Source of the DNA: JANQSP01 sp965226095
GTDB taxonomy: Bacteria; Bdellovibrionota; Bdellovibrionia; Bdellovibrionales; UBA1609
Reading direction: 5' to 3'
Assembly (NCBI GenBank): GCA_965226095.1
Contig: OZ245336.1
Span: forward strand, 372,001-436,000
DNA: 64,000 nt
The translations under genes and the position numbers were made by a program. The stretch's first letter is position 1. Every line of letters starts with the position of its first letter. The notes under the pieces are model-generated. The model made no database searches. It saw only the letters and a program-made list of their open reading frames with translations, and was not told where the DNA came from. This document shows positions 26,218 through 35,585 of this stretch, in pieces.

Positions 26218-27504
26218 ATGAATGTGATTATCAAACCACTAGAATGTGCTTTTTTAATTATAAAAATATTAATTTATATTGGTTTTTTTTCTATTGTTGC
26301 TTCTGCGGATCCGTCTGTGGAACAATCAGTGGTATCGAATGTGGATGAAATAAGTACTCAATTACAAGGTATAGAGCAACCTACAGAAGAAAATCTTTCT
26401 GAATTGGAATCGCTAACAGAAGCTGGGGCTGGTTGTACGACACCGGAGTGTATGGAGATTACTACCGATCAAACCATCGATGAGATACGTCAACTTTGTT
26501 TAAAATCTCTCCCAGAGTATTGTGAAGGAATAAAAGAAGAATTCACTAGTTGTTATGAAGATGATGAATCATTTGTTGTAGCAAGTATAAAAAGCGCTGG
26601 TGCTTGTATTGTTGGTGGGATAGGTGGTGTTGTAGATTTTTTTGTAGTAACTTGGGAATTAGGAGGTGTTCTTAGTGATTTATTGAAGGATTCCTATTAT
26701 CGAGATGAAGCCTTAGATGTTATGAGCTATATAATGGAACAAATTATGGATTCAGAAGATGGAGTGGAAGAGGTTTTAAAAGAATTTTTACTCTCTCCGG
26801 TTTTAGAGGAAATAGATGAATTTATATCCTGTTTAAATTATAAAGGTCGTTGGGAGTATGTATGTGAAGGGGGAGTTCAAATTTTTATAGGTGTAAAAGC
26901 TGTTAAAGTGGGGAAAGCTGTATGGAAACCAATTAAAAATAGGAGAAAATTCAAATTAAGCTTCTTGGATCAATTAGCCGGTAAACGGAAAATAAAGAAA
27001 AAACTTAAAGCAGCCAAACTGGGAAATAAATTATTAGATATTAGAGAGCTTGGTCCTTATGAGATGACGTTATTGTCCAAGAAAGATATGAGGTTAATAG
27101 ATGTGCGGTTTATGACAGATAAGATGGGTGAGCGAATGAGTAAAAGACAACTACATGCAATTTCTTTAGGGCAAATAAAAGATCTGTCAGTTAGAAGAGC
27201 AGGTCGTGTTTTCAGTCGTCTTTCCAACAAACAGTTTAAAGCAGTTATTGACAGTGATCCTTCCAAGATAAGAGATATGTCCATGTATGTGGTGGAAAGA
27301 AATTTAAGAAGAATAGACCCTTCTCATATACCTAGCTTAAGTGATATTCGTCAAATAAGTCCCAGTGGTTTTGGACAAATGTCTGTTGAACAAATTCGTT
27401 CCTTGTCAGCCAGACAATTACGTGAGGTCGCTCCAGCGCAACAAGCTGCTTTACGGGGAGCTAGAAAACAGGCCTTTGATGAAATGTATAACAACCTTCA
27501 TTAA
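26218..27504 (+). CDS. Secreted cysteine-containing repeat protein, paralogue B
   Basis: 428 aa, intact. An N-terminal signal peptide of about 30 residues ends near VASA-DP. An acidic region follows, then the core shared with paralogue A: GAGCTTPEC, LCLKSLPEYCEGIK, CYED, two hydrophobic glycine-rich stretches (GGIGGVVDFF), and CLNYKGRWEYVCEGGVQ around residue 200. The last 160 residues are degenerate repeats with LSxxQ turns (KRQLHAISLGQIKDLSVRRAGRVFSRLSNKQFKAV). About six paired cysteines suggest disulfides outside the cytoplasm. AGGTGA ribosome site before the ATG. Function unknown; effector, surface or toxin-like roles are only guesses. Confidence 0.78.
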   Translation: MNVIIKPLECAFLIIKILIYIGFFSIVASADPSVEQSVVSNVDEISTQLQGIEQPTEENLSELESLTEAGAGCTTPECMEITTDQTIDEIRQLCLKSLPEYCEGIKEEFTSCYEDDESFVVASIKSAGACIVGGIGGVVDFFVVTWELGGVLSDLLKDSYYRDEALDVMSYIMEQIMDSEDGVEEVLKEFLLSPVLEEIDEFISCLNYKGRWEYVCEGGVQIFIGVKAVKVGKAVWKPIKNRRKFKLSFLDQLAGKRKIKKKLKAAKLGNKLLDIRELGPYEMTLLSKKDMRLIDVRFMTDKMGERMSKRQLHAISLGQIKDLSVRRAGRVFSRLSNKQFKAVIDSDPSKIRDMSMYVVERNLRRIDPSHIPSLSDIRQISPSGFGQMSVEQIRSLSARQLREVAPAQQAALRGARKQAFDEMYNNLH

Positions 27505-27619
27505 CTAGCTTTTGACCAGACAGGTAAAGCTAAGGTAAAACATTATAAAATTAAACAGTTCACAACATATAAGAGACAGGAATGGAACACTGAAAAAATA
27601 TCTATTTAATATTAAGTTT

Positions 27620-30367
27620 TTGTTTATATTTTTTCTTTTAAGTCTATTTTCAATTAGTGTCGTTTTTGGTATTTATTTTTTCTTTTTGATGTCTAGTTTA
27701 CCACCTGTTGCTCAATTAAAAGCTTATCAACCTCCACTTATTTCTTTTGTGTTCGATAGAGAAGGAGAGAAGGTTGGGGAATTTTTTAGAGAGCGTAGAA
27801 TTCTTGTTCCTTATAAGGAATTTCCCGAAGTATTGGTACAAGCCTTTGTTTCTGCTGAAGATGGGTCTTTCTTTGAACATAAAGGCCTTAATGTACGAGC
27901 AATTTTTAGGGCTTTTTTAGCCAACATTCGCGCCGGTCGAAAAGTACAAGGTGGTTCCACTATCACTCAACAAGTGGCCCGTGCTCTTTTGCTTTCTTCT
28001 GAAAAAACTTATACCAGAAAGCTCAAGGAAGCTATTTTAGCTGTTCGTATGGAAAAACACTTAAGTAAAGAACATATTTTGTATCTTTATTTAAACCAAA
28101 TTTATTTAGGTCATGGTGCCTATGGAGTGGGAATGGCCAGTGAAATTTATTTTAGGAAAAAAGTAAAGGATCTGAATTTAGCGGAAGTTTCTCTATTAGC
28201 TGGTTTACCTCAAGCTCCCAGCCGATTTTCTCCTATTTATAATTCGAAAAAAGCCAAAGAAAGACAACTTTATGTTTTACAACGTATGATAGAGGAGAAG
28301 TATATCCAGGAAAAAGAGGCTGAAGAGGTGAAAAAAAATGCTTTAAAAATTTATTTGCGGGAAGAATTTCAAAAAAAAGCTCCTTATTATCAGGAAACTT
28401 TAAGACAAGCTCTCAGTCAGGAATTAGGGGAGGAAAATTTGTTAAGCCAGGGATTTCGTATTCAAATTGCTATGGATATTCGTTTACAACAGTTGGCTCG
28501 CGAACATCTTCAAACAGGTTTAAAGGAAATAGATAAGCGACAGGGATTTAGAGGAGCTTTGCAAAACTTGGAAGATGAAGATCAGATAAAGAACTTTTTT
28601 AAAGAACAGGAAGAGAAGTTACTTAATCGTCGTCAACCATTTCGAATCATAGAGCCTTTGAGCATACTTGAAGATCAAAAACAAATTTCAGATGAAGAAA
28701 TTAAAGCAGAACAAAAATTAATGCTTACTGATTTAGAAAAAAAAGAATTACTGAAAGGATTAGTGCGTGAATTGGATGATCAGGAGGGACAGGTTTTGAT
28801 TGAACTTCCTTTTAACAGTTTTGGGATTTTATCCTTGGAAAATATGAAATGGGCCAGGAAACCGGATCCTAAAGTGTATTATGCTTATAGTACCATTATT
28901 AAACCTTCTTCTGCCCTTAAAAAAGGGGATGTTATTCTTGTGCAGATTTTAGATAAAGTAGAGATTGATGAATCTGATTTGGGATTAAAGAAAAAAAATA
29001 TGGATTTTTTTATAAAGAATAAAAAAGAACTTCCAAAAGATATTTTATTACTGAGTTTGGAACAGGAGCCGGCAGTAGAAGGAGCTGTGATTGTTTTTCA
29101 TCGTAAAACAGGTGATATTTTAGCTATGGTGGGAGGTTATGACTTTAATAGGTCCCAATTTAATAGAGCTTATCAAGCCAGTCGGCAAACGGGTTCAGTA
29201 TTTAAACCTATTGTCTATTTGGCGGCCTTGGATAAAGGGTTTTCACCTTCTAAAATTATTAGTGATGCTCCGGTGGTTTTTGAAAAAAAAGAAGCTGAGT
29301 TACCAGATGAAAATGTTGTTAATGAAAATGAAGAGGAACAGGAGGAAAATAAAGAATCTGCAGAGGCTTCCATAACCTGGAAACCTGATAATTATGGTCA
29401 ATATTTTTCTGGAGATATTCTTTTTCGAAATGCGCTTATTCGTTCCATGAATGTTCCAACAGTTAAGGTGATTGAAAGTATAGGAATTAAATGGGTTCAG
29501 GATTATGCACGTAGATTAGGAATATTTAGTTCTTTAAATCCAGATTACACTTTAGCCTTGGGTTCCAGTAGTATGACCCTTTATGAAATGACTAAAGCCT
29601 TTGCTGTTTTTAGTCGCTTGGGTAAGAAGATAAAGCCTTTGTTGGTGCGTCAGGTAAAGGATACTAATCAAAAACAAATTTCTGGTCCTTTAAGCTTGGA
29701 TATACGATTTTCAGAACAAATGGAACCTTGGGAAAAACTCATGGAAGAGAGAAGACAAAAATTTTTAATGGAACAAACAGAAAAAAATTCTGGAAAAGAT
29801 GAAACTATAGAAGAAATAGAAAATACAGAAGAAGATAGAAAAAAAGAGCCTCTATTTTTCTTTTCTGATCCCGATCAACTTATTTCCAAACAAACTGCTT
29901 TTATAATGCACTCTTTATTATCATCGGTCATCAATGAGCCACAGGGGACTGCTTTTTCTGCAAGGGATATGAAAAACCCTATAGCTGGTAAAACAGGTAC
30001 AACAAATGGCTATTATGATGCCTGGTTTATTGGTTATAATTCTCAGTTGATTACTGGTGTGTGGGTAGGGTTTGATAATGAACAAAGTTTAGGACGAGGG
30101 GAAACAGGAGGAAAAGCAGCTCTTCCTATCTGGAAAAATTTTATGCAGGATGCAGAAAAGTTCTTTGAAAATAATGAAGAATTTGAAGTTCCAGAGGGTA
30201 TCGTGTTTACTAATATAGATAACAATACTGGTGGAGTGGTGAATATGAATTCAAAACGAATCGTTAAACAGGCTTTTGTAGAAGGCACTCAACCAGTTCC
30301 TGCTTCTGAAAAAGACATTCGAGAAACAGAAGATCAAGATTTCTTAAGAAAAGATCTTATTCAATAG
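27620..30367 (+). CDS. Bifunctional penicillin-binding protein 1A (glycosyltransferase/transpeptidase)
   Basis: Class A PBP that polymerises and cross-links peptidoglycan from the inner membrane. One N-terminal transmembrane helix (residues 2-24) is followed by the GT51 domain with catalytic Glu80 in SAEDGSFFEHKG and GGSTITQQVARALLL. An OB-like/linker domain comes next, then the transpeptidase with S526-VFK, SMN and K791-TGT. Two acidic Glu/Asn-rich insertions flank the transpeptidase motifs (around nucleotides 29,300 and 29,800). The only standard start is TTG 27620, directly at the helix. The frame is open upstream and a CTG at 27590, spaced 7 bases from AGGA, would add KKYLFNIKF, a more typical cytoplasmic end. 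Confidence 0.94.
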   Translation: MFIFFLLSLFSISVVFGIYFFFLMSSLPPVAQLKAYQPPLISFVFDREGEKVGEFFRERRILVPYKEFPEVLVQAFVSAEDGSFFEHKGLNVRAIFRAFLANIRAGRKVQGGSTITQQVARALLLSSEKTYTRKLKEAILAVRMEKHLSKEHILYLYLNQIYLGHGAYGVGMASEIYFRKKVKDLNLAEVSLLAGLPQAPSRFSPIYNSKKAKERQLYVLQRMIEEKYIQEKEAEEVKKNALKIYLREEFQKKAPYYQETLRQALSQELGEENLLSQGFRIQIAMDIRLQQLAREHLQTGLKEIDKRQGFRGALQNLEDEDQIKNFFKEQEEKLLNRRQPFRIIEPLSILEDQKQISDEEIKAEQKLMLTDLEKKELLKGLVRELDDQEGQVLIELPFNSFGILSLENMKWARKPDPKVYYAYSTIIKPSSALKKGDVILVQILDKVEIDESDLGLKKKNMDFFIKNKKELPKDILLLSLEQEPAVEGAVIVFHRKTGDILAMVGGYDFNRSQFNRAYQASRQTGSVFKPIVYLAALDKGFSPSKIISDAPVVFEKKEAELPDENVVNENEEEQEENKESAEASITWKPDNYGQYFSGDILFRNALIRSMNVPTVKVIESIGIKWVQDYARRLGIFSSLNPDYTLALGSSSMTLYEMTKAFAVFSRLGKKIKPLLVRQVKDTNQKQISGPLSLDIRFSEQMEPWEKLMEERRQKFLMEQTEKNSGKDETIEEIENTEEDRKKEPLFFFSDPDQLISKQTAFIMHSLLSSVINEPQGTAFSARDMKNPIAGKTGTTNGYYDAWFIGYNSQLITGVWVGFDNEQSLGRGETGGKAALPIWKNFMQDAEKFFENNEEFEVPEGIVFTNIDNNTGGVVNMNSKRIVKQAFVEGTQPVPASEKDIRETEDQDFLRKDLIQ

Positions 30368-30409
30368 CCAGGTGTTATAGAATGTTTTCGGAAAGGATTC
30401 AGTTTTTAA

Positions 30410-33226
30410 GTGAATAAAAAAGTTCAGCAAAAATATATTGAAATTATTTCAGCCCAACAAAATAATTTAAAGTCAGTAAATTTAAAAATTCCGTTGGGTT
30501 CCATGACAGTTGTTTGCGGACCCAGTGGCTCAGGAAAAAGTTCTTTGGCTTTTGAAACTTTGTTTGCAGAAGGACAAAGACATTATACAGCTACTTTGTC
30601 CAATTATACGAGGCAATACATACAAGAGCTTCCAAAACCTCTTGTAGAACATATTTATAATATTCCTCCAGCATTGGCTTTAGAGCAAAAAAACTCAGTT
30701 CGCTCTTCTCGTCCTGTAGTAGCTACCTTAACTGATTTAGCTGATTGTCTACGATTGTTATTTACTCATGTGGGTCAAGTTTATTGTCCCAGGCATAAAG
30801 TTCCTCTATGTTCTTATAGCCCTCAATCCGGAGCCAAACAGATATTAAAAACTTTTTCAGGAAAAAGAGGCTTAATTCTTGTACCAATAAGAGTTCCGGT
30901 CAGTCGAAAAGAGCAAAACGAGTTAAAAAAACAGTTACTAAAGCAGGGGTTTCAAAAAATTTGTTGTGAGAAAAACAATTCAGGAAAAAAGTTACCAGAT
31001 ATAAAATATTTAAATCAAATAAAACAATTTCCCAAGGGAAAATGCCATTTACTTTTAGATCGTCTGGTTTTTAAAGATAGTGTTCGTTTAACAGATTCTT
31101 TACGGTTGGCTTATAAAATGTCTGTTCAGCAAGGGCAGAAAAAAGGTGGGGAAGTTAAAATATTTTCTACAGAAGGGAATAGTTTATATATTAGAGAACA
31201 AGAAGGTTGTTCATACTGCGACTATATATTCCCTCTTCCTTTTCAACCCGCGCTTTTTAACTTTAATTCCTCTTTAGGAGCTTGTCCTGATTGTCGAGGG
31301 TTTGGTACACATTTGGTTTTGGATGAAAAAAAAATTGTACCTCAAGCTTGGAAATCTTTAGCAGAAGGGGCTTTAGTTCCCTTTACTCTTCCTTCTACTA
31401 CTGCTGAATTAAGGCATCTAAAGCAATTTTGTCATCAAAAAAGAATTGATTGGCATTGCCCTTGGGAAAAACTTCCTGCTCGACATAAAAAAAGTATATG
31501 GAAAGGTTCTAGTAAATTTATTGGTGTAGAAGGGTTTTTTAATTATTTGGAGAATAAAAAATATAAAATGTATGTAAGAGTTTTTTTAGCTCGCTACAAA
31601 AGTCCTAAAGCTTGTACAGTATGTCGAGGACATCGGTTTAGAAAAGAATTGGATTTTATTTATTTTAAAAATAAATCTCTCCCTGAGTTCTTCTCTATGG
31701 ATATGGGAACTCTACAAACATTTTTTAAAAAGCTTAAGCTTAGTGCTTCAGAAGAGAAAAAAACAAAGGATCTTGTTCAAAAAATTCATATTATTTTGGA
31801 ATCAGCCATACAGATCGGTCTTGGTTATTTGGAGTTGAATCGTGAAATAAGAACTTTATCCAGTGGGGAATTTCAGCGATTAAATCTAATTAATCAGTTG
31901 GGCTTGGGACTTTCTCAAGTTCTCTATGTCTTGGATGAACCAACAGTGGGTCTTCATCCTCAGGATACTCAAAGACTTGTTCAATTATTGCAAAATCTTA
32001 ATCAAATGGACAATACTTTGGTGGTGGTGGAACATGATCCAGATATGATTCGACAAGCTAGTTTTATTGTAGAAATGGGTCCAGGTTCAGGTTTTGCGGG
32101 AGGTAACATAGTGTTTATTGGTTCCAAGGAGGAGTTTTTTAAAAAAAATACTACTCCCACCAGCCGGTATTTGAATCAAAAACAAAACCGTAAATTATTA
32201 TTCCCTCTTCAAGCAGTAGATAAAAAGCATCATAAATATTTTTTGGAGATTACAGGTTGTACAACTCATAATTTAAAAAATGTGTCTTTAAAGGTTCCTT
32301 TAAATCGTATGGTTGCTGTTAGTGGAGTCAGTGGTTCCGGTAAATCCTCTTTAGTTAGTAAAACTCTCTATCCCGCTTTAGCTTCTGTACTTCAAAAAAG
32401 AGTATTTCCATGTGGAGGTTTTAAAAATCTTATAGGTTGGAGATATTTAGAGGAGGTCGTGATGATAGATTCTTCACCAGTCGAAAAAACACGCAGAAGC
32501 TTACCGGTCACTTATTTGAAATTTTATGATCATATTCGAAATTTAATGGCAGGTTATGCTCAATCTGACATAGATGAATTTATTCGTCCTGGTTATTTTA
32601 GCTTAAATGTGGAGGGGGGAAGATGTCCTGTTTGCCGAGGTCTTGGTTACCAGGAAATAGACATGGTATTTATGGATCCTATTCGACTTACTTGCGAAGA
32701 ATGTGGAGGGAAAAGATTTAAATCAGAGATTTTAAGCTGGAAATGGCGGAATAAAAATATTTATGATATTTTAAATATGACTGTACAAGAGGCACTGGAT
32801 TTTTTTGTATCCACTCCCGCTATCTGGAAACCATTATCTTTATTAAAAAAGACAGGATTGGCTTATCTGATCTTGGGTCAAAGTTTATCCACTTTATCTG
32901 GTGGGGAATCTCAAAGACTGAAGTTGACTAGAGAATTGTTAAAAAGTCAGTCTCGAAACACGCTATATATTATGGATGAGCCCACTGTGGGTTTACATTT
33001 TTCAGAAGTGGAGCTTCTTTTAAAAGTGCTTCATCAGCTTATCCAAAATGGCAACAGTGTTTTATTAATTGAGCATAATTTGGAGCTCCTTCGTCATTGT
33101 GATTATCTTATTGAAATGGGACCGAGTGCTGGTAAGAAAGGTGGAAAAATACAGATTCAAGGTAGTCCGGCAGAATTAGCTTTAAATCCTCTTTCCAGTA
33201 CAGGGATTTTTCTCAAAAAATTTTAA
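30410..33226 (+). CDS. UvrA-family excinuclease ATPase (divergent)
   Basis: 938 aa, the usual UvrA length. Two ABC ATPase modules: Walker A GPSGSGKSSLAFET and SGVSGSGKSSLVSKT; signatures LSSGEFQRLNL and LSGGESQRLKL; Walker B LYVLDEPTVGLHP and LYIMDEPTVGLHF. The zinc module CPVCRG...CEECGGKRF in the second half is intact. Many positions near-invariant in housekeeping UvrA differ (NYTRQYIQELPKP for SAYARQFLxxMxKP; SSGEF for SGGEA). It may be a UvrA2-like paralogue or simply a fast-evolving UvrA. It starts at GTG 30410; a GGAAAGGA sequence is 11-12 bases upstream. Role: damage recognition in nucleotide excision repair or a related DNA transaction. Confidence 0.87.
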   Translation: MNKKVQQKYIEIISAQQNNLKSVNLKIPLGSMTVVCGPSGSGKSSLAFETLFAEGQRHYTATLSNYTRQYIQELPKPLVEHIYNIPPALALEQKNSVRSSRPVVATLTDLADCLRLLFTHVGQVYCPRHKVPLCSYSPQSGAKQILKTFSGKRGLILVPIRVPVSRKEQNELKKQLLKQGFQKICCEKNNSGKKLPDIKYLNQIKQFPKGKCHLLLDRLVFKDSVRLTDSLRLAYKMSVQQGQKKGGEVKIFSTEGNSLYIREQEGCSYCDYIFPLPFQPALFNFNSSLGACPDCRGFGTHLVLDEKKIVPQAWKSLAEGALVPFTLPSTTAELRHLKQFCHQKRIDWHCPWEKLPARHKKSIWKGSSKFIGVEGFFNYLENKKYKMYVRVFLARYKSPKACTVCRGHRFRKELDFIYFKNKSLPEFFSMDMGTLQTFFKKLKLSASEEKKTKDLVQKIHIILESAIQIGLGYLELNREIRTLSSGEFQRLNLINQLGLGLSQVLYVLDEPTVGLHPQDTQRLVQLLQNLNQMDNTLVVVEHDPDMIRQASFIVEMGPGSGFAGGNIVFIGSKEEFFKKNTTPTSRYLNQKQNRKLLFPLQAVDKKHHKYFLEITGCTTHNLKNVSLKVPLNRMVAVSGVSGSGKSSLVSKTLYPALASVLQKRVFPCGGFKNLIGWRYLEEVVMIDSSPVEKTRRSLPVTYLKFYDHIRNLMAGYAQSDIDEFIRPGYFSLNVEGGRCPVCRGLGYQEIDMVFMDPIRLTCEECGGKRFKSEILSWKWRNKNIYDILNMTVQEALDFFVSTPAIWKPLSLLKKTGLAYLILGQSLSTLSGGESQRLKLTRELLKSQSRNTLYIMDEPTVGLHFSEVELLLKVLHQLIQNGNSVLLIEHNLELLRHCDYLIEMGPSAGKKGGKIQIQGSPAELALNPLSSTGIFLKKF

Positions 33227-33291
33227 ATATCTAATTTTGTGCCAGTTTTTATGTTTTTAAGAAAAAAGTGTTAAATATTGTCTCGGTTGAC

Positions 33292-33319
33292 TTGACAAAA
33301 ACTCATCCGTTTTCATATT
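33292..33319 (+). promoter_or_regulatory. Putative groES-groEL promoter
   Basis: TTGACA (33292-33297, perfect -35) and CATATT (33314-33319, 4 of 6 to the -10) with 16-base spacing, about 50 bases upstream of the groES AAGGAG ribosome site. An overlapping TTGACT lies 5 bases earlier. I see neither a CIRCE inverted repeat nor a sigma-32 CCCCAT box. Confidence 0.5.
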
Positions 33320-33378
33320 GAAATGACAGAGTGGGTTATTCATTATTAAAATTTAATAAATAAAAAAGGAGAAAAACC

Positions 33379-33672
33379 ATGAATCTAAATATTCGTCCGC
33401 TTCATGATCGGATTATTGTTAAACGGCTTCCAGAAGAGGAAAAAACAACTGGGGGTATTATTATTCCTGATACGGCTAAAGAAAAACCTTTAAGAGGTAA
33501 AGTGCTTTCCATTGGCCAGGGTCGAAAGAATGATGAAGGTAAGTGTCTTCCTTTGGATGTAAAAACCGGAGACGAAGTGTTATTTGGTAAATACGCCGGT
33601 ACTGAATTTAACATGAATGGCGAAGAATTGTTAATGATGAGAGAAGAAGATATTTATGGAGTGTTGAATTAA
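33379..33672 (+). CDS. groES: Co-chaperonin GroES
   Basis: 97 aa. Canonical MNLNIRPLHDRIIVKRLPEEEKTTGGIIIPDTAKEKP with the mobile loop TTGGIIIPD, and the VLFGKYAGTEF / LLMMREEDIYGVL end. It caps GroEL. Strong AAAGGAG ribosome site. Followed after 39 bases by groEL. Confidence 0.98.
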   Translation: MNLNIRPLHDRIIVKRLPEEEKTTGGIIIPDTAKEKPLRGKVLSIGQGRKNDEGKCLPLDVKTGDEVLFGKYAGTEFNMNGEELLMMREEDIYGVLN

Positions 33673-33711
33673 TTTTTTTTAAAAAATTACCTAAAAAGGG
33701 GGAATTAAAAA

Positions 33712-35379
33712 ATGAGTAAAGAATTACGTTTTAGAGATCATGCCAGAGAATCCATTGCTCGCGGAGTAAATGTTCTGGCTGATGCAGTAAGAGTCACTTT
33801 AGGTCCAAAAGGTCGCAATGTAGCCATTGAAAAATCTTTTGGCTCTCCACTTATTACAAAAGATGGAGTTACAGTGGCCAAAGAAGTGGAGTTAAAAAAT
33901 AGGTTTGAAAATATGGGTGCTCAAATGGTTAAAGAAGTAGCCAGTAAAACAAATGAGGAAGCGGGAGATGGTACAACAAGCGCAACGATTTTAGCACAAG
34001 CTATTTATTGTGAAGGGTTAAAATATGTTACAGCCAATCACAATCCTACTCAGATTAAAAAAGGAATTGATAAGGCAGTCAGTGCAGTGTGCAAAGAACT
34101 CAATAATCTTACCAGTCCTGTAAAAGGTAAAACAGAAATTGCTCAAGTGGGAACTATTTCTGCTAATAATGATGTAGAAATCGGTGATATTATTGCACAA
34201 GCTATGGAAAAAGTGGGACAAGAAGGAGTGATTACAGTGGAAGAAAGTAAAACCTCTTTGACTGAGTTGGATGTTGTAGAAGGTATGCAATTTGATAGAG
34301 GATATTTATCTCCTTATTTTGTAACCAACGCAGAGAGAATGGAAGTTATTTTGGACGATTGTTTTCTCTTAATTTATGACAAAAAAATTAGCTCTATGAA
34401 AAATATGTTAAAAGTTTTGGAAGGGGTTGCTCAGGCTGGAAAACCTCTTTTGATTATTGCAGAAGATGTAGAAGGTGAAGCTTTAGCTACTTTAGTTGTA
34501 AATAAGCTAAGAGGTACTTTACAAGTGGTCGCGGTGAAAGCTCCTGGTTTTGGAGATCGCCGAAAGGCTATGTTGGAAGATATTGCTGTGTTAACTAATA
34601 CCCGGCTGATTAGTGAAGATGCTGGTGATAAATTGGAAAACATCACTGTCGAAAATCTTGGAAGAGCTAAAAGAGTTGTGATTGATAAAGATAATACAAC
34701 GATTATTGATGGTGCCGGTAAAAAAACAGATATTCAAGCACGCACAGCTCAAATAAAAACACAGGTTGAAGAAAGTACATCTGACTATGACAAGGAAAAG
34801 CTTCAGGAACGTTTAGCTAAGCTAACAGGTGGAGTGGCTGTTATTCATGTTGGAGCTCCTTCGGAAATGGAAATGAAAGAAAAGAAAGCTCGTGTGGAAG
34901 ATGCTTTAAATTCAACTCGTGCGGCAGTGGAAGAAGGTATTGTTCCAGGAGGTGGAGTGGCTCTATTAAAAGCTTCTGCTTGTCTAGATAATTTAAAAGT
35001 CAATGAGGAAGAGAAATTTGGTGTGAGCATTGTAAAAAAAGCTTGTGAAGCTCCTATTCGTCAGATTGCCGGCAATGCTGGAGTGGATGGAGCCATTGTG
35101 CTTCATCATGTTTTAGATGCTCAAAAAAACAAAAATATTCCTGGGTTTGGATTCAATGCTTTGACTGGTGAGTATGAAGATCTACAAAAAGCCGGTGTCA
35201 TAGATCCTAAGAAAGTAGTTCGTTGTGCTCTGGAATATGCTGCATCTGTGGCTTCTCTTATGTTGACTACAGAAACCATGATTGCTGAAGAACCTAAGAA
35301 GGATGAACCAGCAATGCCAGCTGGTGCTGGTGGAATGGGCGGAATGGGTGGAATGGGCGGCGGAATGCCCATGATGTAA
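33712..35379 (+). CDS. groEL: Chaperonin GroEL
   Basis: 555 aa, full length. ATPase motifs VTLGPKGRNV and the EAGDGTTSATILAQ loop, apical domain LISEDAGDKLENI, and the flexible C-terminal GGMGGMGGMGGGMPMM tail. It folds client proteins in an ATP-driven cage with GroES. AAAGGGGGAA ribosome site. Two hairpins follow; the second is a clear intrinsic terminator. Confidence 0.99.
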   Translation: MSKELRFRDHARESIARGVNVLADAVRVTLGPKGRNVAIEKSFGSPLITKDGVTVAKEVELKNRFENMGAQMVKEVASKTNEEAGDGTTSATILAQAIYCEGLKYVTANHNPTQIKKGIDKAVSAVCKELNNLTSPVKGKTEIAQVGTISANNDVEIGDIIAQAMEKVGQEGVITVEESKTSLTELDVVEGMQFDRGYLSPYFVTNAERMEVILDDCFLLIYDKKISSMKNMLKVLEGVAQAGKPLLIIAEDVEGEALATLVVNKLRGTLQVVAVKAPGFGDRRKAMLEDIAVLTNTRLISEDAGDKLENITVENLGRAKRVVIDKDNTTIIDGAGKKTDIQARTAQIKTQVEESTSDYDKEKLQERLAKLTGGVAVIHVGAPSEMEMKEKKARVEDALNSTRAAVEEGIVPGGGVALLKASACLDNLKVNEEEKFGVSIVKKACEAPIRQIAGNAGVDGAIVLHHVLDAQKNKNIPGFGFNALTGEYEDLQKAGVIDPKKVVRCALEYAASVASLMLTTETMIAEEPKKDEPAMPAGAGGMGGMGGMGGGMPMM

Positions 35380-35388
35380 TAATTTATT

Positions 35389-35408
35389 AAGAACAAATGT
35401 TTGTTCTT
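35389..35408 (+). terminator. First hairpin after groEL
   Basis: AAGAACAAA / TTTGTTCTT inverted repeat, 9 bp around a two-base centre (effectively a shorter stem with a small loop), 9 bases after the groEL stop. It lacks a long T tract and may act as an RNA 3' stabiliser ahead of the stronger terminator. Confidence 0.4.
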
Positions 35409-35444
35409 TCTGCGAAAGTAGGAAGCAATTCTTTATAAAAAATT

Positions 35445-35478
35445 AAAACCCGGGTTAGCTAAAGCTCGGGTTTTTTTT
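35445..35478 (+). terminator. Rho-independent terminator of groESL
   Basis: AAAACCCG ... CGGGTTTT stem with an inner AGC-TAAA-GCT hairpin, followed by a run of eight T residues. One of the strongest intrinsic terminators in the window. It isolates groESL from the response-regulator operon. Confidence 0.85.
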
Positions 35479-35585
35479 GTTCAGGTGAATTTATATAAGC
35501 AGGACTCTGGTATAGAGATAGTATAAGGTTGATTTTTAAAGGATTTTTTATACTTTTTGAATTTTTGTCCGATAGTAAAAATAAG

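Noticed and set aside
33227..33378. CIRCE or sigma-32 heat-shock control of groESL
   Set aside because: No TTAGCACTC-N9-GAGTGCTAA inverted repeat and no CCCCAT box. A sigma-70-like promoter explains the region better.
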